Positions 49,686 to 61,299 of a DNA stretch of 64,000 bases are shown piece by piece; positions within the stretch are counted from its first letter, which is position 1, and each line of letters begins with the position of its first letter. Source of the DNA: Theobroma cacao (lineage: Eukaryota > Streptophyta > Magnoliopsida > Malvales > Malvaceae); the NCBI RefSeq assembly GCF_000208745.1, contig NC_030851.1, forward strand, positions 15,252,429 through 15,316,428, read 5' to 3'. The position numbers were made by a program, and so were the translations under genes. A model generated the notes under the pieces. That model saw nothing but the letters and a program-made list of their open reading frames with translations. It made no database searches and had not been told where the DNA came from.

Positions 49686-51095
49686 ACAAGCATGCTACCT
49701 AGAAACTGGCAAGTTCCACTAGTACTCTTTCTATCTGTTTTGCTGCCAGCAAAATCAGCATCCGAATATCTAACTAAGCTAAATGATGATTCTCTAGGGT
49801 ACCATATGCTTAAAGTTTGTGTGTCTATGAGGTATTTAAAAATTCTTTTAATAGCAGTCATGTGTGATTCTTTGGGTTGAGATTGAAAACAAGCACATAA
49901 ACACACACTAAATTGTATATCAGGCCTACTAGCTGTTAAATAGAGAACTGGTCCGATTATACCTCTATAGAACTTTTGATCAACATCCTTTCCTTTTTCA
50001 TCTAAATCAAGTTTGGTGGATGGACTCATTGGTGTGAAAATTGATTTCAGCTTTAGCATATCAAACTTTTTGAGCATGTCTTGAGTGTATCTTTCTTGGT
50101 TGATGAAGATTCCTTTCTCACTTTGTTTGATTTGAAGGCCAAGAAAGTACTTCAGCTCACCCATCATGCTCATTTCAAATTCACCTTTCATTTCTTTCGC
50201 AAAGTTCTTGCATAAAGCCTCATTAGTTGCACCAAATACAATGTCATCCACATAAATTTGAACAACAATTAAATCCTTTAAGTATATTTTAATAAACAAT
50301 GTAGTATCAATGTTGCCCCTAACATATCCCTTTTTTAATCAAAAATTTTGAAAGCCTCTCATACCAAGCTCTAAGAGCTTGTTTCAATCCAATAAGGCTT
50401 TGTGAAGTTTGAAAACATGATCTAGTTTTTCAAAGTCTTCAAATCCTGGTGGCTGCTCAACATACACTTCCTCTTGAATGAATCCATTTAAAAATGCACT
50501 CTTTACATCCATTTGGTACAATTTAAAATTCATGAAGCATGCAAAAGCAAGCAATAACCTTATGGCTTCAATCCTAGCAACCGATGCAAAGGTTTGATCA
50601 TAGTCTATTCCTTCCTCTTGGTTATATCCTTAGGCTACCAACCTAGCTTTATTTCTAACAACATTTCCTTGCTCATCTACCTTATTTCTAAACACCCATT
50701 TTGTTCCAACAATAGGGTGGTTTAAAGGCCTAGAGACTAATGACCACACACGGTTTCTTTTGAATTGATCAAGTTCTTCTTGCATGGCCAATATCCAGCT
50801 TTCCTTTTTTTCTGCTTCCTCAAATGTCTTAAGCTCAATTTGAGATATGAAAGCTAAAAACTCAAAAGTCTTTCTTGTTGCTTTCCCGGTCTTAACTCCT
50901 TGAGAAATGTCTCCTATGATTTGTTCTTGTGGATGGTCTTTTGCATATCTCCAACTCTTTAGAAGATCACTATGTTGAATTTCTGTTCTTTGCAAATTTT
51001 CAAAAGGTGGATTTTCATTTTCTCTTCTAGGCGAGCTTTCTTCATTATTCTTATTGTTCTCTAAGCTCATTTCTTCCATTTGTTTTTCTAGGATC
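49686..51095 (-). pseudogene. Sirevirus reverse transcriptase and RNase H start
   Basis: Residues read from 51079 include HPIVGTKWVFRNKVDEQGN, then NKARLVA, the start of the copia reverse transcriptase. After stops and a frame change the piece 50299-49661 has the intact catalytic YVDDIVFGAT, LKYFLGLQI, the SRPDIQFSV block, and the RNase H start SDADFAGSKTDRKSTSG. It ends at LGSMLVS, where the solo LTR enters. Breaks near 50640 and 50330 prevent a full enzyme. Confidence 0.88.
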
Positions 51096-51240
51096 TCTAC
51101 ATTATCATCATCATCATGAATTTCCTTTTGTAAGGCATTGGACTCATCAAAACTACATGGATTGATTCTTCAACAGTTAAAGTTCTTTTGTTGAAAACTC
51201 TATAAGCTTTTGAGTTTAATGCATATTCTAAAAATATTGC

Positions 51241-52400
51241 CTAATCACTTTTTACATCAAACTTACCGAAGGATTTTTTGCTATTGTTTAACACAAAACA
51301 TTTACAACCAAAACTCCTAAGGTGTGAAATATTTGGTTTCCTACCCTTGTAAAGTTCATATAGAGTTTTTGATATCATGGCTCTAATTGAGACTCTATTA
51401 AATATATATGTTGTTGTGTTCACTGCCTTAGCCCAAAAATATTTTGGTAGGTTATTCTCACCTAACATAGTTCTTACCATTTCTTTTAAGGTTCGATTTT
51501 TCCTTTCTACAACTCCATTTTGCTGGGTTGTTCTAGGTATAGAAAAATTATGTTCTAACCCCTTTTCATTGTAAAATTTCTCAAATTCATCACTTTCAAA
51601 TTCTCCTCCATGATCAATCTTAATACTAACTATGGCTAGTCCTTTTTCATTCTCAACTTTCCTACAATGACTCATGAATGTTGGTAGAGCATCATTCTTA
51701 TGAGCAAGAAAATAAACCCAAGTGTACCTAGAGTAGTTATCAACTATTACAAATCCATAAAATTTTCCTCTTAGACTAGTTGTACTTATTGGACCAAATA
51801 GATCAATGTGCAGCAATTCGAGAGGTCTAGAGGTAGAGACAACTCTCTTAGTCTTAAAGGATGTTCTAACTTGTTTTCTTAGTTGACAAGCATCACATAT
51901 TTATTATTTTCAAATTTTATATTCGGCAGTCCAACAACTAGATTTTTCTTAATTAATTTTAACATAGTATGCATGCTCACATGTCCTAGTCTTTTATGCC
52001 ATAACCAGCTATCATTTTTAGCATTTGCCACTAAACACATTTCACAATTCATTTCAAGATCTTCAAGAAATACAACATACATATTTTTTAATCTTCTTCC
52101 TATAAATGAAACTTTATTTGTGCTTATATCTATCACTTCACACTTATTTGAATCAAAGCATTCTTTAAATCTTTATCACACAATTGACTAATGCTCAATA
52201 AATTATGTTTCAAGCCTTTAACCAATAACACATGACTGATTTGAGTTTGGGAGTTCTTACCAACCGTTCCTATACCATGGATTCTACCTTTTGAATCATC
52301 ACCAAATGATACGGTTCCTCCATTTGTTTTATCCAGCTTAACAAATAGCATTTCATCTCCTGTCATGTGCCTTAAGCAACCACTGTCCATATACAAAGGC
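51241..52400 (-). pseudogene. Sirevirus protease and integrase
   Basis: The protease block at 52396 reads MYMDSGCLRHMTGDE, keeping the catalytic DSG, and continues to LLSISQLCDKDL. The pre-integrase block at 52136-51879 has LWHKRLGHVSMHTM. The integrase core at 51816-51241 keeps the three acidic positions in HIDLFGP, KIDHGGEF and NGVVERKNRTL. Stops separate the blocks, but each is well preserved, consistent with a younger insertion than the other copia elements here. Confidence 0.88.
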
Positions 52401-52468
52401 TGCTTCTTCTTGAGTTGAGCTTTTGAACATGTCTCCTTTAAGTGCAGCTCAACCTACAAGACAGATTT

Positions 52469-54075
52469 TTAATTTTTCTTTATAGGTACCCATACCTTGA
52501 TGGGTCCTTGATTGTTAGTAGCAACATAAAATCCTTTTGGAACCCATAGTTTTCTTGTTTTCTGTGGGTTACTTTTGTTAAAACAATCATATGATAAATG
52601 TCCATACTTTCCACAACTATAGCATCTAGATGAAGCATTACCAGAATTTTTCCTGTTGTAGACATTTCTTTTTGAAGTTTCATTCTTCAGACTTTTAAGA
52701 GTTGTGTTTTCATCAAGTGTTTTTTGCAAAGTTTCAAATTTATTGTCTAGCTTTAATTTTAAAACTTCAAAATCTGTTTTTGAGTGTTCTACCTTAATTT
52801 GCAGAAAATTTCTTTGCTTAAAAACAGAGTTGAACTCTTCTCTCATATTTTTCAAGTCATTTTCAAGTGATGTAGCCTTTTTCTTTAAAGTCTTGTATTT
52901 TGAAAAGAGTTTTTCAAATTCATCATAAAGGCACTCATATTCATCTTGTAAATCATCAATAGAAATATTGCAGGGGGATGAGGATACCTCGGATTCATCA
53001 TTTTGTGCCATCAAACACAGATTTGCTCTTTCCTCAGCTTTTTCTTCACTTTCAGAACTTGATGTGTCACTGTCTAACCAAGCAACTGCCACCAATTGCC
53101 TTCTTTGATTTCTTGTTTTTTTTTGGAGTCTCATTTTTCAGCAATGGGCATTCAGACTTAAAATGTCCAAGCTTCTTGCATTCGAAGCAGGTTAGCTTAT
53201 CCTTTTTGTTGGAGTCGTCTTTGTTTCTAGTTTTCCATGAAGGACCTTGATCTTTTCTAAACCTTCTTCTAGCTAGTCTCCGATTTCCTTTGCCCATCAG
53301 CTTTCTGAATCTCTTAGCAACCAGTGCTAGTTCTTCATCATCATCACAGGATAGCTTGTCCAATTCTTCTTCAAGAATACTGGCTTTGAGGGCGATGGTC
53401 TTCTTCTTCTTCTTCTTCCTTGAGTTCTAGCTCATGAGTGAGGAGAGAACCACAAATCTCATCAAGAGTAATAACATTTAGGTCCTTGGCTTATTCGATT
53501 GTAGTCACTTTAGGCTTCCAATTTTTTAATAGGCTTCTAAGAAGTCTTTTAACAATCTTATGTTATGGAATTGGTTTGCTTAGTTGACTTAATTTGTTTG
53601 TAATATTTGTGAATCTATCTAACATGCTGGTGATATCTTCACCAAGCTCCATCTTAAACATTTTATAATTATGGGTCAAGAGGGCTATCTTGGACTCCTT
53701 GACTTGAGAAGTCCCTTCATGGATAATTTTAAGTTTATCTCACACTTGTTTAGCTGTTATACAGCTTGATACTTTGTTGAATTTGGTGGGAGTTAAGGCA
53801 CAATGCAATGTATTGATAGCCTTAAAATTTATTTGGACTCTCTAAATTTCATCCTCGGTCCATTCAGACCTTGGCTTAGGCATCATCTTATTTGTTACTA
53901 CATTTAAGGTTGAGGGAATGAATGGTCTATCAGTTATGACATCCCACATCTCATAATCAATTGCTCTAATATATATTAACATCCTAGTGCTCCAATAAGG
54001 ATAGTTAGAGCCATCAAACAGAGGTGGTATATTTATTGATTGTCCCTCAACAACTACTGATTTTAGTTGAGCCAT
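52469..54075 (-). pseudogene. Sirevirus gag with two zinc knuckles
   Basis: It starts at 54075 with PPLFDGSNYPYWSTRM, the usual copia gag opening. A first CX2CX4HX4C knuckle, CFECKKLGHFKSEC, lies in 53363-53067 and a second, CYSCGKYGHLSYDC, in 53134-52469, followed by KLWVPKG. A long charged coiled-coil-like segment (52950-52700) separates them. Stops and a (CTT)n run at 53401-53424, read as a glutamate run, mark frame breaks. Gag would form the particle that packages element RNA. Confidence 0.85.
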
Positions 54076-54132
54076 TTGGATCTTCCCAAGGGTGTTAGAC
54101 CTTAATAACAGGGGTTAGGCTCTGATACCACT

Positions 54133-55248
54133 TGTTGGTCTCAAGTAAATGTGTTAGAGGGGGGTGAATAACACTTTTTGGCTCTTTCAAAGATTGACCT
54201 CTAATTGGAGATAAATGCACAACAAAAGAAAGAACTTAAAGATGAATAAAAATTGAAAACAGAACAGACAAACACACGACTATTTATAGTAGTTCGGTCC
54301 AAGACCTACATCTACTACCTTGATTGTTCAACCGAAGATTTTTCAAACAATCCACTAAGAACTGGTGAAATTCATAAGTTTTCACCAAGCTTTACAATGA
54401 CTTTTATCAGGCTCAGCCAAAACCTTTCACAATAGTTTTTTTTGGGCTCAACTATAACCCAACACCTAACTTTTTAAGGCTAAGTTAGAACCTTTATCTA
54501 AACAAGCAATCCTAGCTTCATTGAACCCCTTAGAATGACCCTTTCACTTTAAGAACATAAAGAGAAATGAAATATAAGTGTACCTATGATCACAAAGTTG
54601 ATCTAAGTGGTACAAGTTGAAGTGCAAAACACAACTACGAAGATGGGCGTTAAATGCAGTAAAGTGCAGAGAGATTTTTGCTAGTTTTTGAGCTCTTTTT
54701 ACTTAGAATCCTTCAATTTTTTCTCTATATTTCTAGCCGTTAGAACTCTCTTTTATACTTTAAGAAACAACTCTGATGGCAGTTTGATAGTTTTCTGGCC
54801 TAGGAAACAGTTGGGAGTTGGTTCTAGCTATTAATCTGTCTTTTAGTGCAGAGTTTAAACTTACAGGCAAAATGCTCTTAGTTGACTAACCGATATCTTA
54901 GTTGACTAAGTTCTTTGTCTTTTGTTCCCATTTTCTGCCAGTTCTGGCAGTGTGTACTTAGTCGACTAACTCATTCCTTGGTCAACTAAGTTAGTTCTGT
55001 TTCTCAATACTTTTCAGCCCGTCAACTTTTGATTAAAATCTTAGCTAACTAACTCTTCATTAATTGACTAAAGGGCTTTTGTCTTGTTGATCAATTGTGA
55101 CTTCCTTATTTCTATGCTCTTTGATATATGTATATTAATGATTGATCATTTATTTGCATATAATTTTGTCCTGCACACTCAAGTAGAAATATTAGACACA
55201 AATGAAATGGGAATGTTTTATTGTCATAAAAAACTAATGGAGCCAACA
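54133..55248 (-). repeat. 5' LTR of the Sirevirus
   Basis: It starts TGTTGGTCTC and ends AGCCAACA, the canonical ends of this family. Two bases separate it from the primer binding site at 54119-54130. It aligns with 42461-43582. Confidence 0.92.
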
Positions 55249-55751
55249 GCTTCTCGAGACCAGATCAGGTCGTGGATCCCAAATTTGATTTGGTTGGAGA
55301 ACAATAAATCAACACTTTTCGACCATATCCAACCTTGGAACCATTGTCACAGTCACCATTTGCCACTGTTGTCAACACCTCGATGGTGAATGGAGGTTAA
55401 AGAGAGAAAGAGAGAAGCAATAATGGGAATAGAGAGAAAGACAAAGGAAAAATGAGAAGAAAGAAAATATTTATAAGTCTAAGGTTGTAATTTTTCAAAT
55501 TTATAAGGCAATTTAGTCCTTCGAATTTTGAAGGCTATTTCATCAGGTATAGATTAACAAATACCATTGAGGGGTAGGGGAGGGGTGGGATTAGTTAAAC
55601 CTTAGTTTTAGGTGATTTTGGAGATTAACTATTGCAAGAGAATAGCTATTCCTTAGGACATTTGCCAACCAAATAATGGAAAAAATAATACATGGGAATA
55701 GAGAGGGAATAACTTAACTATTCTTTGTACTAAACATGCAATAAAGTTCTT
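55249..55751. other. Intergenic, right part of the Sirevirus insertion site
   Basis: No gene is seen. It holds purine-rich AGAGAGAAAG words near 55400-55440 and the GGAATAG/CTATTCC words described for 41659-42460. Confidence 0.45.
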
Positions 55752-55772
55752 ATGAAGTTTAATGGTCCCGAA

Positions 55773-55858
55773 GATCCAAAAGACCCAAAAGGCGTAAAAG
55801 ATCCAAAAGGTCCAAAAGATCTAGAAAACTTAAAAGATCCAAAAGGTCTAAAAGATCA
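55773..55858 (+). repeat. 9-base tandem repeat (GATCCAAAA family)
   Basis: About nine units of the form GATCCAAAA, with variants GACCCAAAA, GGTCCAAAA and GGTCTAAAA, follow each other without gaps. The period is a multiple of three, so one frame stays open and reads KDPKGPKDL-like text. No gene context supports translation. Confidence 0.85.
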
Positions 55859-55959
55859 AGATTCAAAAAGTTCAAAAGAAATTCTTGAAGCTCAATCTAA
55901 CTTCGACCTACACCAACACAAATCTTTAAGCTTAGAACAAGAAGGCTCAACCTATTAAT

Positions 55960-57990
55960 ATCTAACCTACAACATGATAACATAAGACATAATCTGTCCA
56001 TATTAAAATTATCTTGAGATGCATTAGTATACATGATAACATGCTTGTCGTAAGAATGTATAGTATAGACATATGCTATTATTAAGATTTCGACATTATG
56101 GTATGGCATATAAATGCATGCTATTGTTAGGATTGTCATAAAAAATAATACGTTATATAGAGATATTATACTAGGATTATCATGTCTGGTTTTAAGTATA
56201 TGCCATGTAAAAATTATGATGATGTTAGGATTATTCTATTAAGCATGCATATAGTCTTAGAATAGTTTCCATAATTTATTATACCACTTTAACTCTAGGG
56301 AATTTCCATCATTTATGTTATGTAGCTTTATGGGATATTTTTGTTATTTACAGCATATAATTTTAAGAATATTTTCATCACTTTGTATGTCACGAAGAAT
56401 TCAAATGCTATTAGGAACTTCAAACATCTTTTAGCTATGTAAATTTTCCTTTTATTTTCTTTCATGTTTTATCTTCCTCCACGTCTAACTTTTTTGCATC
56501 ATACTAATGATAAATAGATCACCAAGGTTGCCCCTACATCTCTTTAAATGCACATGTGATAAAAAAATGAGATAAAAATGTTCATAATTGCTTGAGTTAG
56601 TAAGGGTAGAGGTGTGCTCTTTAATTTAGAGCTTTTATTAGTGAGGATGGAGGTGTGCTCTTTAATTTAGAGCTTTTATTGACTTGATTCAAAGTGGAAT
56701 AGTAAAGGTTAGGTTTATTCTCTGCAAGATAAGAAACTTTGATTCCTTCCCTTGTATCTATCTTCAAACCAAGTTCTTTGATAACAACAAATCTTGCCTT
56801 AAATGGCATAAGAAGTAAGTGCTGACTCCAAATCTTGCCTTAAATGGCATAATTCTCGAGTTTAGTTAAAGTCTGGATTTGTAAAAACTAAGATTTATAT
56901 CTGTGTTGTTTATAGTAATTCATAATTTTATTAATTGTTTTCCCTTTTTATTATTTGTACCATTGTAACAACAGCAACAACAACAATAATAATAATAATA
57001 AATAGCCAAAATTTTTCTCTTTTTTACTTTTTTTTTCTTTGTCATATAATAGGTTTGATGGATCAAATTTCTATATATTGGATTGCATAAGCTTTTACTT
57101 AATTCTTTGATTTTTGAGTTGCACAAGTTACAAATGCTTTTCTCCATTTTTAGATTCCAATTTTCGATTATTCCTCATTTCTTTGTATAAGTGACATGAG
57201 TATCACTTAACTCTTAGGAATCTAGACCTTAATTAGGCCAACATTGATGTCACTTAAGGCAAGATTTGAGTTATCAATCAATTTTTATATTGAAACCAAA
57301 AATTGATTATATAGGTATCAAGGATACAAGCCTTGTCATTACCAAAGCATTTGGTTAAAATATTTGAGTATGGAGTATGGAAAGAATCAAAGCTTCCAAC
57401 CTTGCATAGGATAAAGCTAACCTTTAATATTTTGTTTTTTTCCACAATCAATCCATTTTATTAATAGAAAATAGCTTAACAGCTTCACAATCCTTACACA
57501 AGATTTGAAAAAAAAAAACACCTAAACATTCAAACCATGAAAGAAAAACACCCTATTAAGCTCTCTTAAATTAATAAACATTTTCTTAAGAGAAGTCCTA
57601 TTATATTCACTAAACAAAAGAAATATAATGCCACAACAATTAAAACACCTATTTAACTAGCCTACATAAACCAAATTAGCTTAATCAACTCCAAATTCAC
57701 TAGTGACTTAGTGATCACCACCCACCACTACCTCCTCAAACTGGTGTCAATTCCAAAACATTATCCTATAAACATTCTCCATTTGATTCTTAACAAATGC
57801 AAATCAATTTCACACTATTGGAATTCATAGAGAAAATCTCGTAGCAGCTTTTGGTTATGTAATTAAATAGTTCTTCAGTCAAATCAAAAACATAGTTTAA
57901 GATGACCACCCCACCAAACAACAAAAATGCACTAATTCGAGTCACAGTAATTAACAATCTTAATATACCCACAATTGTATAGCCTTATCT
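55960..57990. other. Intergenic with short tandem repeats, no gene seen
   Basis: A 42-base unit containing GAGGTGTGCTCTTTAATTTA is doubled at about 56599-56680. The phrase CTTGCCTTAAATGGCATAA is repeated near 56790 and 56832. A (CAA)n(TAA)n microsatellite lies at about 56968-57003. The rest is AT-rich. None of the small frames shows a domain. Confidence 0.65.
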
Positions 57991-58319
57991 CCATTGAGCT
58001 CATTTTCTGCCTTAGTTTGCCTTTCATTTTTGTCAAGCTTCATTAAGCTTTCAATAATACTCAATCTTCACCCAAACTTGTTAAACCCAAACTCTTATAA
58101 CTTTGGTGGACTTGTTTGACTAGGCTTCCTTTCTTTTTAATGTTGATAGAATCATGTCCTTTTCCTTTAAACCAGTAAGATCCAATTTCTTCCTTAAAGA
58201 CCATGTAGTTTCTACTTCATCCTTAACACTTCATTTCGATTCACAAAATCTCCTTCAGAGGGAGACTCATTTACAACTTTTTCTTCTTTCTTTTGTTTCA
58301 CTTCTCTTTTAAGTTTTTT

Positions 58320-60350
58320 TCCTCTCTTTTTAGGCATTTTCCCTTTCTTCCCAACTTTCTTCCATAACTATCTCTCTTCCAAATTCCTCATAAAACCTCA
58401 ACTTACTTAGTCTACCAACTCCTCTTAATACACTACCCCTTTGTTTTTTGGTTTTCTTTTCGATCAATTGCTCACTCTTCTCGTTTACCACTAAATGCCA
58501 CATTTCTTCCTTACTAAATTGGTTATTCTCCAATGTAGAGCTTTTCTTTCCCGTTACCCCTTTTACTTTTTGTTGCTTGTTTTCGATTTTCTCATTGCTA
58601 GCTTTTTGCTCAATAAGGCTAGTATCTACATATGAATTTAGGCTTTTCTTTCAACTCTTAAGCACTTACCATTTCTTTTCATTTTGTTTGTGGGCTCTCA
58701 TAATTCTTCATTGACCATAGGGCTTAATTGCTCTCCTTATTGGCCCGAAATACCCCATTACTAACCGCTTTAATTAGGCTTTCTATTACCTTATCCATTT
58801 CTTCAAAATAGGTCACTATCATTTTACTTTCTCCTATTCCATGTGGTCCATCCACTATCCCATCTTCTTCCCTTAAAACCCAACTTTCCTCTTCCTTAGA
58901 AATCTTCCTTTCCATCACATCATCTTGTTTTAAGCTTTGCACCCTTGAACCATTTACTCGTTACTTTTCCTTATTGGTTACATCTATTTTTTTGTCACTT
59001 ACATCAAACTTCCATTTTCATTCACTTTTCATTAACCCTTTTTATTCCCATGTGACTTGTTTTCTTTCATTTTCAAATTCTTTCCATCATTAACTTCCTG
59101 TTTTTCCTCTTTTGTTCTCCCATTTAAAAGGGTTTCTTTGTTCATGCTGTGTTCCTGCACCTTTTCTCTATTAAACCTTTTGTTTACTTAGCATCAACCT
59201 GAGGCACCTTGTCCAATAGCTCATCACTTTTGCATCCACTAGTTTCCCATTCTTCACCATTCCACCATTTTTGCATAACATTACTAATGCTTGGAGAACA
59301 ACTAGTGAACTTCTTTTTCATCCCATACTCATTTGGGTTCTTTAGGTTGAAATATTGATTTTTGTAACAACATAGAAAAATAAATAAATTCAGGTTTCAC
59401 CTCTTTTAGAATAACTTTAAAAAATTTTTCACCAACTTTCAAATCAACAACTTCATCAAATTTAACTAGTTTATTGTAATCACCTACACATTTCCCTAGA
59501 CAAAAGATTGGAACATCAACGTGTCTCCATCCATGCAGATGAACTCTCCCACCATGTTAGCTAAATTTCTAAACGTAAACACATTCCATGAATGGAGAGG
59601 TACTCCATAGCAAGCTATCCATGTTTTCTTACTTTCCACCTTCACCTCCTCAGACCACTCTTTAATCCCATCAAACCACTCCTCCAACCATGTCCAGTTG
59701 TCTTTTTCATTGCCTCATAAAAACCTCTATCCTTAAAGGAAATAAAAAATTGTTTCCTAGAAATTCTCCTTACCTCTATTCTAGACACCCCACTCTCCTT
59801 ATGTGGTCAAAAATGATTTCTGGCTCTAAAAAGCTTCTACATTCACCAACAACACCTTGTTTCAGCCATTGAAGCTTTTCCTCTTCAATAAAGCCTTCAC
59901 ATGTAATCCTCTCTGGCTCGCCCATATTTCCTTCCTTTCCCATCTATATATGCACTTTTCTTTCCTTCTTTTTCCCACTCAATAATGCTTGTAAGTAATT
60001 TTTTTTAGTTACCATGGTATTGTCCACTTTTATCTCATTTTTCTCTATGCTTTTCTTTTCATAAACACGGTATTGGGGATGACCATATTTTGTGATATTT
60101 GCTATCCTTTTTTCAGTAGGAACTTTTGCTCCAATCTTATAATCCATTAGCCACGTTCCATTTAACCCTTAAACCACCATGTTTGCCTTTCCCATTGTCC
60201 CATACCTCACAAAACCAATCTTCCTTCTTCTCAAGGTTTTTTTTAGGTATAAAGACGTCCAATATTAACCTATCTCTTTGCCATATTGATTCTAACCATT
60301 TTCAACCCACCTGCAAGGGTAGGTTATTAATGAAAATGGTATACAATGTT
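58320..60350 (-). pseudogene. LINE ORF1-like remnant (RRM plus DUF4283-type domain)
   Basis: Near 60345-60130 the minus strand reads YTIFINNLPLQVG, a stop, then KWLESIW and LILDVFIPKKN, an RNA-recognition motif as found at the start of plant LINE ORF1 proteins. At 59687-59496 it reads WIACYGVPLHSWNVFTFRNLA then GEFICMDGDT, the DUF4283-type block that follows. Further downstream, 58942-58724 and 58533-58330 are acidic and basic fragments without a known domain. No endonuclease or reverse transcriptase of ORF2 is seen at lower coordinates. ORF1 would bind element RNA. Stops and frameshifts are frequent. Confidence 0.7.
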
Positions 60351-60705
60351 AGGAATTTAAGAATATAGTGCCTTGAAAAGCAAGTATATTCTCATATTTA
60401 ATTCCTTTTATTTTATTTGTAATGAAAGTATACCTTTTCTCATAACCTTTGAACCTTTGATCTCTTGGTAGATAGAATGTTATATGTATCTTAACCATCA
60501 AGACACAAGGAAGGCTTTATTTGTAATGAAACTATATTTTGATAATAAGATAAAGAGTTTGTTTTAAATAAACATTTATTATCTAGTTTTAAAGGTACCA
60601 AAATTCAATTGAGATATTAAAATATATTTGTATGAAGAGTCATACAAAGGAGATATGTATTTTAATTAAATCTAAAATTGTTCATAATCATATAATAAAG
60701 TTGGT

Positions 60706-60799
60706 CGCACTCGAGTATTTAGCTCATTGGTTAGTGCATGATCCTCCTACTTAAAAAGCAAACTTTGAATCCCCTTTCCCTTAAATTCAAAAAAAAAAT
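60706..60799 (+). mobile_element. tRNA-derived retroposon (SINE-like), 94 bases
   Basis: The insert reads an A-box-like TAGCTCATTGGTTAGTGC and, about 30 bases on, a B-box-like CTTTGAATCCCC, the two internal promoter parts of tRNA genes. It ends in a run of A. A perfect 16-base direct repeat, ATATAATAAAGTTGGT, flanks it at 60690-60705 and 60800-60815. Long duplication, tRNA-like head and A tail are the marks of LINE-driven retroposition. It is too short for most plant SINEs, so it may be a truncated SINE or a retroposed tRNA-like RNA. Confidence 0.8.
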
Positions 60800-60815
60800 A
60801 TATAATAAAGTTGGT

Positions 60816-61299
60816 TACTTTATTATGTTAAGACTATAGTGTCTAGATTGCTTCCAACGAAAAGAATGTGATTCACTTCAAGAGAATGATAAGTCTCAAA
60901 GCATCGAAATGGTTAACTTCAAGTAATGACACTATAACATGAACTAGAATTACATTAAAATCAAATTTATGTTTTATCCGTTACTTAAATCTTGATATCA
61001 CATTTATGCATTTTCTTATGTTAAAACCGAAATCTTGATGGATAGTGGACTCGTGTTTTATCTCCTTATAATCTTTTATATACCATGGACATGATCATCT
61101 TAATGCATTAGACTCCGTATGTTGGGATTATAATTGAGGTGAGTATTCGGCAACATATATCCAAATAGTAGAGTTCATAGTATTAACATCACTTCTACTG
61201 ATTTCAAGAAGATTGGTGATTAATTTTGACCTAGTGAATTGATGAATTAACTACTCATCACATCTTGATACTCAAAAGATTAGATCTAGAATATTAGAT
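60816..61299. other. Intergenic, no gene seen
   Basis: AT-rich non-coding DNA between the small retroposon and the probable gypsy LTR. No motif stands out. Confidence 0.6.

Larger units (their letters stand above)
42461..55248 (-). mobile_element. Sirevirus (SIRE/Maximus-type Ty1/copia) with env-like region
   Basis: LTRs at 42461-43582 and 54133-55248 begin TGTTGG. The flanking 5-mers are GCTTT (42456-42460) and GCTTC (55249-55253), a duplication with one change. The minus-strand primer site TGGTATCAGAGC (54119-54130) matches initiator-methionine tRNA exactly. Internal order on the minus strand is gag, protease, integrase, reverse transcriptase, RNase H, then an extra env-like region before the 3' LTR. 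That order and the LTRs over 1 kb are Sirevirus traits. The LTRs differ at 13 of about 168 aligned bases at their TGTTGG ends. A 2.8-kb solo LTR (46887-49680) interrupts RNase H. Without it the element is about 10 kb. Confidence 0.92.

Noticed and set aside
41930..55720. A single older inverted-repeat element split by the Sirevirus
   Set aside because: GGAATAG/CTATTCC words occur on both sides, but terminal repeats and duplication could not be aligned.
60706..60780. Functional tRNA gene
   Set aside because: A-box and B-box-like motifs are present, but the arms do not pair into a cloverleaf by eye, and the A tail and duplication point to a retroposon.
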